From positions 1 to 14,602 of the forward strand of contig JALKBU010001210.1 of assembly GCA_023091735.1 (NCBI GenBank): DNA of 14,602 nucleotides, written 5' to 3'. Under the pieces are notes generated by a model, which searched no databases, was not told the DNA's origin, and worked only from the letters and a program-made list of their open reading frames with translations. Positions 1-6,928 of the stretch are shown piece by piece. The translations under genes were made by a program, and so were the position numbers. The first letter of the stretch is position 1; each line of letters opens with the position of its first letter. This DNA is from Trichomonas tenax. Taxonomy: Eukaryota; Parabasalia; Trichomonadida; Trichomonadidae.

Positions 1-153
1 AAACAGTTACATTTTGAGAATCCAGAATTATCAGAAGGAATACACTATGATCCATTAGACTTTTCACATTCCTTCACAAATCCAGCCTATACTTTCAAAG
101 ACGAACCAATGCCAAGATATAATGAAGAACTAAAGCATGAAATTACATCCTGA
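1..153 (+). CDS. 3' end of an unrecognised protein gene (partial)
   Basis: Frame 1 is open from the window edge for 50 codons and ends at TGA (151-153). The visible C-terminus is rich in Pro, Asp, Glu and aromatic residues and has no membrane segment or metal-binding pattern. The start lies outside the window. About 45 nt after the stop the sequence ATATAAAAG contains a TAAA, the tetranucleotide used as a polyadenylation signal in trichomonads. I do not recognise the family. A chance opening of 50 codons is possible in AT-rich DNA, but the composition looks protein-like. Confidence 0.5.
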   Translation, partial: KQLHFENPELSEGIHYDPLDFSHSFTNPAYTFKDEPMPRYNEELKHEITS

Positions 154-1011
154 ATTGGATCGAATGCTGTTAATGTTGAAAACCAAATAACTTTCATATA
201 AAAGTTCTCCATATTTATATTGTTGTTTATTTCTCTTTTATATTAATATTCTGAATGCAAAGTTGTTTATCTCAATACATTGAATAGCTCATAAGGCAAT
301 TATACTACAGTGAATGTGTTGAAACCCTTTTCCATAATTTAAACGTCAAATTGAAATGCATGGCGAAGGAGAAGGGAAAAAATTCTTATCGTCCTCAAAT
401 TGGTGGAAAAGTACAACGATATACATACTTTAAAATATGATCATCTGTTATGCAAAGCTATATAGCACTAATACATGGGACTTCGCTATATGAGTTTCAA
501 TATATATATTCATAAGATTTGCCTATTCCGTGTGTTTTTATATAGTTCTTGAGTGATTCTATGGTAAGCAACATTTCATTGATTAATTTTTCATGGCAAT
601 TCTAAATGCTTGCGTGACAAACAGTGTCTCTTATCCTGATACTTTTTGAGGCATGATTTCCGTAGGCAACACTTTCAAACTCAATATAAATTGGTATTTT
701 AAATGGTATCGAAATTCGTATGAAAATTTATCATTATTAACAATAGATATACAACTAATATCCATGCGAATTCTATTAAGAATAGCAATGACAGGATTGG
801 TTTTGCTCACTTAGCATTAAAACATATCTCGAAACAATGATAATCTATTTCTATTATTTGTAATGGATAGCTTATTACACCCAGCCCAGTTTCTTATGAT
901 TTGGTGTTGAATTTCATCAACTTTAATGTGAAATATTTCCACGCCGATAAGTTTACATATCGTCGCATCATGATGATTAATTAAATTAATTGGCGGTCCA
1001 AAGAGAATAGA
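154..1011. other. 858-nt stretch with no convincing gene
   Basis: No ATG-initiated frame of useful length and no tRNA or rRNA pattern is visible. Short plus-strand frames near 361 run only about 25 codons. On the minus strand one frame stays open from 1017 to 820 and, after two stops (817-819 and 811-813), again from 810 to 634. This may be the trace of a decayed gene but has no recognisable motif. The 3' part should contain the promoter of the gene starting at 1012; no TCAYT initiator is seen right before that ATG. Confidence 0.5.
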
Positions 1012-1641
1012 ATGGGACTAAGATTTGATACAATTGTTAATCCTAATTATAGAAAGCTAGTCGACATAGTCTCGGAAGATAAAAATATAACAATTAGGAC
1101 ATGCAATTACCTTTTGCATAGCATCGAATTCCAAAAAGGCTTCGAAGAAACATTACGACAGTTCACAACTCATCGCATAAAGTACGGATATGGAGTTGGA
1201 GAGGTATTGGCAATGACTATACTAAATAATTATCACGAATTGCCAAAAAATTTTGGGCATGTTCTCGTTCCAACAATGGAACTCGCAAAGGAACTGGTGA
1301 ATGAGATGAAAAACGGTACTGTTCATGAAATGGGTTTTGACGGTGCATCTAATAACTTTACAGAAGTGGACTATCATCCTAAAGTTGAAAATGGATATAC
1401 AAAGACATTGTTTGGTTACAGGCATATTGGCAACCCAATCTTCATTGCTATTGGAATTGATAATGTAATCAAAAAGATAACTTACCATGTAATCATTGAT
1501 GACCAAGCGGGTAAAATCCCAAAAATTACAATTTTAGATGATGAGCTCCATCTATTCAAGGTTGTTGATCCGAATACCTTTATTTCAAATTTTGACCCTT
1601 GTCTAGAAGTAAATTATAAAAAAAAACTACAATATAAATGA
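1012..1641 (+). CDS. Unrecognised 209-aa protein, possibly the N-terminal part of the protease gene that follows
   Basis: An ATG-started frame of 209 codons ends at TGA (1639-1641). I see no signal peptide, membrane segment or known motif. The sequence has mixed charge and hydrophobic stretches typical of a folded soluble protein, for example HELPKNFGHVLVP around residues 75-87 and repeated beta-strand-like segments from residue 135 on. The frame ends 15 nt after a run of nine A (1618-1626). Reading one nucleotide further along enters the protease-like frame, which is open from 1613 and has no ATG before 1754. The two frames are therefore probably one gene of roughly 390 codons with a single-nucleotide lesion, or a slippage site, at the A run. 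Function is unknown; the context suggests a domain attached to a protease. Confidence 0.55.
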   Translation: MGLRFDTIVNPNYRKLVDIVSEDKNITIRTCNYLLHSIEFQKGFEETLRQFTTHRIKYGYGVGEVLAMTILNNYHELPKNFGHVLVPTMELAKELVNEMKNGTVHEMGFDGASNNFTEVDYHPKVENGYTKTLFGYRHIGNPIFIAIGIDNVIKKITYHVIIDDQAGKIPKITILDDELHLFKVVDPNTFISNFDPCLEVNYKKKLQYK

Positions 1642-2176
1642 ACTCAAGTACACTCTAAAGGTGGAATTCTGCCATAACAGGTGTTTTTCGGATAAATTAA
1701 TCTTTGCTCCGTTACTTGTTCATCATAAGCCATATAATTGTTGTCTTCAGTCTATGTGGTGTGCATGTTGCTGCGGATGCCGTTATTGCAAAGAACACTG
1801 CTGTGGATATTGTTGCTTGAATCATATTGCCATTGGCGTATTTATAAGGAATCATGATGATATGATTCTGATTGACAGCGCTCACGGAACAGATTTCACT
1901 GACTTAAAGAGAGAGCTAGGAATTGCAAATGTCGCTTATTTTAATCAGCACGTATATCAATCAAGTTGTAACTTAGATTGTGCTTATTATTCCACTGCTG
2001 CGCTCTCAAAACTTTATTATATCAGTCCTGCCTTAATTAGTGGAATCACAAATGTCAACGTTGTTAATGCTTTTCAATTTTTAAGAAATGAAGGCATAAA
2101 TAGCGGATCCATCAATCTTATGTACAACTCAATTATTCCGAAGAAAGTCGATGGATGCTGCCCAGCATGTTGGTAG
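1613..2176 (+). pseudogene. Ulp1/adenain-fold cysteine protease-like domain with a cysteine-string insert; frameshifted 5' end
   Basis: The frame is open from 1613 to TAG at 2174-2176, but its first ATG is at 1754, inside the domain. At 1661 it has only GTG, so it probably continues the frame upstream across the A run. Counting residues from 1661, His55 is followed 17 residues later by Asp72, and Gln100 is followed seven residues later by Cys107 in a CNLDC-AYY context. The His-to-acid and Gln-to-Cys spacings equal those known for adenovirus protease, and a DC at the nucleophile is typical of Ulp1 (clan CE, families C5/C48). Such proteases occur in Maverick transposons and as a large family in trichomonads. 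Residues 27-52, just before the catalytic His, hold 12 cysteines. Another cluster, CCPAC, closes the protein. The catalytic set looks complete. It may be a broken gene or an assembly error at the homopolymer. Confidence 0.55.
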
Positions 2177-2184
2177 TGCCTGAG

Positions 2185-3446
2185 TCATATAATTCTAAAC
2201 ACATTTTTATTTTCATAAAATTGTTATCACAGCTTATATGATCATAGTTCCAGTTTCGGGTCTGCTCCTTGTTGAGGTCGCACTCCTTGGCATCCTTGGC
2301 TGTCTTTGGTGGAGCGGCTTCGATGCGGCCGTAAACGGCATGGTTGCCCTTCTGAGTCAATGTATGAGGAAGTTGTGATATGTATCTCTCTTCAAGCAGC
2401 TGTCTCTGAAAACGGTTTCAAGGAAAGGAACTGGTTGACCATTAACTCTGTAGTTTTCAACGATTTCCTAGTACGCCTTGTGCTCATCCTTCTTTCTGCG
2501 TAACTCGGCCTTTGTGGAGTTGACATGGTTGGCAACTCGGGATTATGACAAGATTCGCGATTCTTCAATAGTCTCATAATCTTATCCTCTACTGCCTGCT
2601 GTTTAGCAACAATATCAGCCAGTTTGAATTCCACGCTCAAGCTCTGCGTCGTATGGAGATGGCTTCCTGAGGATAGCCATAGCATCGTTGTAAGCAATGG
2701 CAATTGGAATGAGTTTGTCCTTTAGTAGATAACCGTGTGCGCAGTTGTCTTTAACCCTGCAATCCAGACAGATCGGGAGATGACGCTTCAGACAGTACTC
2801 GACATTGTGATCTGGATATTTTGAGCACTTCTGGACGTTGACCTGGGCCTCCTCGAGTGGAGCAATCTTTTGATTCATGTAGATTGCTGTTGCAGCTTTT
2901 GCGAAAACGCTTGTGGCAGTTGAAGCAGTAAACTTTTGCGTCTGGTGATCTGCACTGCACGCAAGCGTGGCCATCTGAATCAACATGAAGCGGCAGAGGC
3001 GGTATCCCTTGATTTGGTTTGCTATCTCTGATTCTAAGTGTGTTGTATCCGGATTCGAGATTGGCAACTGTTGGAGTGCCAGTCTGATACTTTGTTTTGC
3101 CAATAGGTGCCTTTGGATCTTGATAATTGATTATCGAGGCGATAGCGACCATTAAATGGAACACTTCAAGTTTCTTCTCGTTAGCATCGAGAACGAGCTC
3201 ATTTGTATTGAATGTGAAGCCCTCCTTTGGATGGACTTTAAATCCGTGACTGATAACATCTGATTTCGATTGTTTAACTTGATTTTCTGGGATGAAAACA
3301 TCGATAAGGTTTGATGGGAGATGCACTTTGCAGAAATTATCGGTTAGACGTTTATTGGATAAAACGCAATATCTAACACTTCGGAAATCTTCAGCACTGG
3401 AGCGTGGTATGCATGTCACATGAGCTGTGGCAGCTGTAATTTATTC
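2185..3446 (-). pseudogene. Decayed B-box zinc-finger / coiled-coil protein gene
   Basis: Pieces of one protein are spread over all minus-strand frames. The first frame (about 3446-2851) has no ATG at its start. It covers an N-terminal region and ends in a first Cys/His finger with the pattern CVQC...CFNCHK...CNSNLHESK. A second frame (from about 2880 to 2650) contains a B-box-type finger with CSKYPDH, CLKRH, CLDC and CAHG ligands. A third (about 2665-2550) begins a coiled coil (KLADIVAKQQAVEDKIMRLL). A fourth (about 2545-2390) continues it and carries an in-frame TAG. The last recognisable frame reaches to about 2240. At least four frame changes plus the stop and missing ATG make it a pseudogene. 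Its GC content is visibly higher than that of the neighbours. The family is probably a TRIM-like B-box repeat family of trichomonads. It runs convergent to the protease-like gene and overlaps or abuts its end. Confidence 0.7.
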
Positions 3447-3478
3447 AAACATAAAAATTATATAATATACAAACAAAA

Positions 3479-3922
3479 TTATTCTGTTAAATTAGCGATG
3501 TTCTGATTTATAACCAGATGGTCTTCAAAGAACGTTGGTGATGCATGGTCTACAATCGTTTTCGGTAATATAACAAAATCATGTTGTTTTTCTGGCGATC
3601 CCGTAAAATCAGTTTCGACCTTTGTGATATATAAAACACTGTCATCGAAATTTCTAACAATTGCAATATCGGCAGCGAATTTTTTTGGTTTTTCTGAGAA
3701 GGATTTCTTCAAATTCTTGAAAAGCACCTCTTCTTCAGCTTTGTCTATCAGGTATCGTCTATTAACAGCATTCATGTTGATATCGAATTGATTATATTCA
3801 TTTATTCTGATTTTTGCGAGCATTTGGTTCTCTTCGATTTCTTTTTCGAGTTGTTCCGATATAGTTCGGGATGGATTAGCCACTGTAACGTCTCCTGGAG
3901 TAATAATTTTTGCTTGTTTCAT
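3479..3922 (-). CDS. Unrecognised 147-aa acidic/basic soluble protein
   Basis: A complete ATG-to-TAA frame. Residues about 20-75 are highly charged and probably helical (SEQLEKEIEENQMLAKIR, then KAEEEVLFKNLKKSF). The C-terminal half is more beta-like and ends in Glu. No catalytic motif, signal peptide or membrane segment is visible. The stop sits in GAATAATTTTGT, which is repeated exactly over GAATAATTTTGTG at the end of the 445-aa gene at 6929 and nearly so at the H2B stop. This supports a real, transcribed gene. It could be a small cytoskeletal or regulatory protein, but nothing in the sequence settles that. Confidence 0.6.
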   Translation of the reverse strand: MKQAKIITPGDVTVANPSRTISEQLEKEIEENQMLAKIRINEYNQFDINMNAVNRRYLIDKAEEEVLFKNLKKSFSEKPKKFAADIAIVRNFDDSVLYITKVETDFTGSPEKQHDFVILPKTIVDHASPTFFEDHLVINQNIANLTE

Positions 3923-4242
3923 TTATTGTATCACTTTTATTTTTTAGCCTTGTTAATGGTGGCAAATAATCATTTTTAAAATTGATGCTTTTGACTCATT
4001 AAGTACATCAAGAAAGTTGCCAATGATAATGCTATAGTTCACTCAACACATAGAGTAATTTACACTATGCTATAAGGCTTAATACGATTAATCAAAACTA
4101 AATTCACGGCATTTAAAATTGAAAGCATAAATACAAATACGCTGAAAGTTGATGATACTAAATAAATGTATTTATTTTCAAAAATAAGTTTATGAATATA
4201 AACAAATAAAAATGTGTAACAGATTACAAATAAATTCGTTAA
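3923..4242. other. 320-nt AT-rich intergenic region
   Basis: This lies between the 147-aa gene (its upstream side) and the 3' end of the palmitoyltransferase gene; both are on the minus strand. It must hold the promoter of the former and the terminator of the latter. No open frame, tRNA or clear repeat is visible. AAATAAAT strings near 4160-4230 could serve as polyadenylation signals. Confidence 0.5.
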
Positions 4243-5403
4243 TTAGTCGCTGTAGTAGTAACTATAGGAATAGCTGTCAGAATAGTAGCTATATGAATAC
4301 TCTTGCTTGTTTTCAGGAGCTGCTTCGCCTTCTTTAGGCTCCTCATCCTTCTTTTCATTCTCCTTATGTTTCTTCTTCTTATCATGGTCTTTCTTCTTCT
4401 TCTCTTTCTTCTTTTCCTTCTTATCAGAAGATGATGAAGAGGAAGACTTCTCATCTTTCTCTTCTGGTTTTGGCTCTTCCTTCTTCTCTTCCGGCCTTGG
4501 TTCCTTTGGCTTTGGTTCTTCCTTCGGAGGAGGATCGTTGATAACAACAGCAGAAGATGATGTTGAAGATGATAATTCTTCCTCCTTCTTCGGCTCTGGT
4601 TTCTTTGGCTCTTCCTTTGGAGGCTGGAAGCTGACTGGCTGTGGTGGAGATGAACTTTGAGCTTGCTTCATCATTTCCATTGTGTTCTGCTTAGCCTTTT
4701 CATTTTGCTCCTTGTTACGGCGGTACATGATAACATCATATGTTGTGATGTTCTTCTTGATCAAGCATGAGTGCAAACCAAGTAAGAATGTGATGAAATA
4801 TTCAATACCGAGATTCATGAAGAGCAACAAGCCATGAAGAACGTACCAAAGCGCTTTTGGAACCTTCTTTCCTCCATAGAACTCTTGGGCATAGATAATC
4901 ATTGAATTGTGATCTAACGTAATTCCCATAATCACATAAAGAGACATAAATGACTCCATTAGAGCGGCTATGTACAAGAAAATGATGCCCAAGAAGAAAT
5001 AATTGTAATTGTCATTAGTGACACAGTTATTTACGAAGAAACAGTGATGGTCGAAGTCTAAACGGCAAAGGTTGCATGATCTGCAGTGCTTTGACTTAAG
5101 ATCGACATCGCGCTGGCACCATCTGCAATGCATATAATGATCTTTATGGTCTTCTGGCATGATTGCAGAACGATGCTTTTCAAGGGATGCACGTATGAAA
5201 AGACCGTTAAATATGACCCAACAAATGCAAAATAGGATAGTGCAGATGATTCTTTCAAGTTTTGTTAAAGATGGGAAAATTATCAGGAAATAAGCAGCAA
5301 TCATGACGAAATAACCGACCCAAGACAATATTTGTTGGTTGTGAAGTGGTCTCGTATAGCCGTTTCTTGTATTAATAAGCGGCGCCGGACCATCTTCAGT
5401 CAT
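4243..5403 (-). CDS. DHHC-type palmitoyltransferase with long charged C-terminal tail
   Basis: This enzyme transfers palmitate to cysteines of target proteins on cell membranes. The start is the ATG at 5403-5401; an upstream TTG at 5409 is not a start. The product has 386 residues. Four hydrophobic membrane segments lie at about residues 26-44, 50-71, 134-158 and 186-210. The cysteine-rich domain at 93-127 contains CRWC, HCRSCNLC and the catalytic motif D118-H-H-C121, followed by FFVNNCV. The usual PW after DHHC is replaced by FF. Residues 220-223 are TTYD, the counterpart of the conserved TTxE. From about 233 a tail of 150 residues is Lys/Glu/Pro/Ser-rich with poly-Ser and poly-Lys stretches, ending in a Tyr/Ser/Asp-rich tip. 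All catalytic features are present. A five-codon uORF overlaps the start codon. Confidence 0.93.
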   Translation of the reverse strand: MTEDGPAPLINTRNGYTRPLHNQQILSWVGYFVMIAAYFLIIFPSLTKLERIICTILFCICWVIFNGLFIRASLEKHRSAIMPEDHKDHYMHCRWCQRDVDLKSKHCRSCNLCRLDFDHHCFFVNNCVTNDNYNYFFLGIIFLYIAALMESFMSLYVIMGITLDHNSMIIYAQEFYGGKKVPKALWYVLHGLLLFMNLGIEYFITFLLGLHSCLIKKNITTYDVIMYRRNKEQNEKAKQNTMEMMKQAQSSSPPQPVSFQPPKEEPKKPEPKKEEELSSSTSSSAVVINDPPPKEEPKPKEPRPEEKKEEPKPEEKDEKSSSSSSSDKKEKKKEKKKKDHDKKKKHKENEKKDEEPKEGEAAPENKQEYSYSYYSDSYSYSYYYSD

Positions 5404-5814
5404 TTCCAAAATGTCATTCTCTTCAAAAAGCTATTTTTGTTTTGTAAAATGTCAAAAATCAGAGCTTTTGTCAAAAATTTTGATCTCCAAAAATCTCAAA
5501 TTATCACTGAATAAGGATTAAACAATAAAGTATTCAAAGCACCATCAATGCGTGAAGAGGGTACAATATATTAAAATGATTATTTGTTAATAAGAGACTA
5601 AATATCAAATTATTTTCATGTATGTGGAGTCAAGTATTAGAATTTGTGAGTATTTAGTCCACTGCACGTACATCATTAATTACTTTCATTAATTAGATCC
5701 AATTTTTGCATAAATATTTCGAAATATTGAAATTTCCATTTTGACAAGAAAATAACATGTAATTTTATAAGAATCGAACATAAAGAACATTTTATTCCAC
5801 GTAAGACCGTATTT
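5404..5814. other. Intergenic region containing the palmitoyltransferase promoter
   Basis: Some 410 nt lie between the palmitoyltransferase ATG and the stop of the 88-aa gene, both on the minus strand. The string ATGTCAAAAAT at 5449-5459, about 46 nt upstream of the ATG, resembles the ATGCCAAAAAT motifs at 8343 and 8401. No gene-sized frame or RNA gene is visible. Confidence 0.45.
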
Positions 5815-6081
5815 TCAATAATCATCTTCATCTGATAATTTAACTTGGTCGAGTAGATTTTTGATCATATCCTGATCGACAGAAGATGAATCTGTATCGT
5901 CGCTGAATGTTAGTTTTTGTGTTGAAACAGCATTTAGCAATGGAACTTTATCATGTCCAGGATTTTGAGGTGAAAACACGTTTTCTAACACTGTCTGATT
6001 GGAAACCTCCGAAACAGAGACTGTGCCGCCGATATTCTGTATGTTTTGTAAGGGTTCTGATTGAGAACAGCAACAACCCAT
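5815..6081 (-). CDS. 88-aa N-terminally acylated (MGCCCS) acidic protein
   Basis: A complete ATG-to-TGA frame. The N-terminus MGCCCSQSE has Gly2 and a Ser at position 6, which fits N-myristoyltransferase. Three adjacent cysteines at 3-5 are suited to palmitoylation, so the protein is predicted to be anchored to the plasma membrane or endomembranes. The rest is polar and probably disordered, with an acidic end (SDDTDSSSVDQ, then KLSDEDDY). The start resembles LAMTOR1/p18-like or other small dually acylated scaffold proteins, but the body gives no match I can defend. It lies upstream of, and on the same strand as, a DHHC palmitoyltransferase, the enzyme class that would modify it. Adjacency does not prove a functional link. 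Confidence 0.75.
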   Translation of the reverse strand: MGCCCSQSEPLQNIQNIGGTVSVSEVSNQTVLENVFSPQNPGHDKVPLLNAVSTQKLTFSDDTDSSSVDQDMIKNLLDQVKLSDEDDY

Positions 6082-6331
6082 TTTTTGAAAACCGTCAAAA
6101 ATGGAAAACGAATCAATTTTATTGTGGTTTTATGTCAATTTCTGTTAAAATTCAAAAATTTAATTATAATTGATCAACAACAAATCATAAAATAGAATCC
6201 ATTTTAGGTTTATAGCATTATTCCATTAAAATTTCAATCCGAAATCAATATCTTTAGCAATATTTTTTGAGTTTTTTATTAAGTCTAAAAATAAAAATGT
6301 TGTAATTACGAAAGAAGAATAAAACAAAATT

Positions 6332-6721
6332 TTACTCAGCGTTGAACTTGGCAACAGCCTTGCCACCTTCAGAAACGGCGTGCTTGGCAAGATCACCTGG
6401 AAGAACAAGTCTGACGGCTGTCTGAACTTCGCGGGAACCGAGTGTGTTACGCTCGTTCATATCGACAAGACGAGCGCCCTCCTGAGCGATTCTCTCGAAG
6501 ATATCTGTAACGAAGGAGTTCATGACCATCATAGCCTTGTTGGAGATACCGATATCTGGGTGGACCTGCTTGAGAACCTTGAAGATGTAGGAGGAGAATG
6601 TCTCAGCACGCTTCTTGTGGCGGAGTTTCTTATCCTGCTTGGCAGCGTTTGCGGCATCGACGCCCTCGACGGCTGGCTTCTTCTCTGTTGGTGTTTTAGA
6701 GGCTGGCTTCTTGGAAGACAT
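6332..6721 (-). CDS. H2B: Histone H2B
   Basis: A core nucleosome histone of 129 residues. The start is the ATG at 6721-6719 (MSSKKPASK); the frame stays open upstream to a further ATG, but the short form gives the standard tail and has an initiator 11 nt upstream. A Lys/Ala-rich tail (1-38) precedes the histone fold. Conserved H2B segments include [17 protein letters not shown] (40-56), [13 protein letters not shown] (59-71), [12 protein letters not shown] (74-85) and [14 protein letters not shown] (96-109). It ends in [16 protein letters not shown]; the C-terminal AVSEG-x-KAV helix is typical of H2B. The stop is embedded in TAAA, the trichomonad polyadenylation tetranucleotide. The upstream region contains E2F-like sites. 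Confidence 0.97.
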   Translation of the reverse strand: MSSKKPASKTPTEKKPAVEGVDAANAAKQDKKLRHKKRAETFSSYIFKVLKQVHPDIGISNKAMMVMNSFVTDIFERIAQEGARLVDMNERNTLGSREVQTAVRLVLPGDLAKHAVSEGGKAVAKFNAE

Positions 6722-6729
6722 TCTAAAAT

Positions 6730-6734
6730 AATGA
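6730..6734 (-). promoter_or_regulatory. Initiator-like element TCATT before H2B
   Basis: Read on the minus strand, TTCATTATTTTAGA directly precedes the ATG. The TCATT within it matches the trichomonad initiator TCA(+1)Y(T/A). The predicted first base (A at 6732) would give an 11-nt leader, as is usual for trichomonad mRNAs. Motif and spacing are seen; function is inferred from known trichomonad promoters. Confidence 0.6.
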
Positions 6735-6743
6735 AAATTGACA

Positions 6744-6752
6744 TGGCGGTAA
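6744..6752. promoter_or_regulatory. E2F-like site GGCGGTAAA, H2B proximal
   Basis: GGCGGTAAA differs from the E2F consensus half GGCGGGAAA at one base and lies 23 nt before the H2B ATG. It pairs with an exact copy farther out at 6854. Binding by an E2F/DP factor is inference. Confidence 0.35.
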
Positions 6753-6788
6753 ATGTTGTCTATCGTACTACCAAAATCATAGGGGTAG

Positions 6789-6826
6789 AAAGTGGCATTT
6801 TTCAAAAAATCCAAAAATGCCACTTT
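6789..6826. repeat. Inverted repeat with perfect 14-bp arms in the H2B promoter
   Basis: AAAGTGGCATTTTT (6789-6802) and its exact reverse complement (6813-6826) are separated by 10 nt. The repeat lies 68-105 nt upstream of the H2B ATG, between the two E2F-like sites. It could be a dimeric factor site or a hairpin. It is not at a gene end, so a terminator role is unlikely. Confidence 0.7.
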
Positions 6827-6853
6827 AGACCATATGATTCTTGGATTGAAAAT

Positions 6854-6862
6854 GGCGGGAAA
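6854..6862. promoter_or_regulatory. Exact E2F consensus site GGCGGGAAA, H2B distal
   Basis: GGCGGGAAA is the canonical E2F site (reverse complement TTTCCCGCC) and is found 133 nt upstream of the H2B ATG. In other eukaryotes E2F drives S-phase genes, histones included. It stands out as GC-rich in very AT-rich DNA. Confidence 0.4.
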
Positions 6863-6928
6863 ATTAAAATCGAATTATAACAAGAGAAATATCTAAACCT
6901 ACACATGCAGACATAAAATATCACAAAA

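Noticed and set aside
361..439. Short plus-strand frames near 361 (MAKEKGK...)
   Set aside because: Only about 25 codons, with no homology I recognise and no initiator upstream.
1012..2176. Assigning the left protease-like gene to the same Maverick copy as the right block
   Set aside because: Some 10 kb with intact cellular genes separates them, and trichomonads also have many cellular Ulp1-type proteases.
4239..4547. Arg/Lys-rich minus-strand frame of 102 codons
   Set aside because: It is the shifted reading of the Lys/Glu-rich tail of the palmitoyltransferase gene.
4307..4660. Ser/Phe/Gly-rich plus-strand frame of 117 codons
   Set aside because: It is the antisense reading of the same low-complexity tail.
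6722..6823. N-terminal extension of H2B from an upstream ATG
   Set aside because: It would add 34 hydrophobic, non-histone residues and lie upstream of the likely initiator; the short form has the normal tail.
6380..6880. Plus-strand 166-codon frame across the H2B gene
   Set aside because: It is antisense to a certain histone gene and has no recognisable domain.
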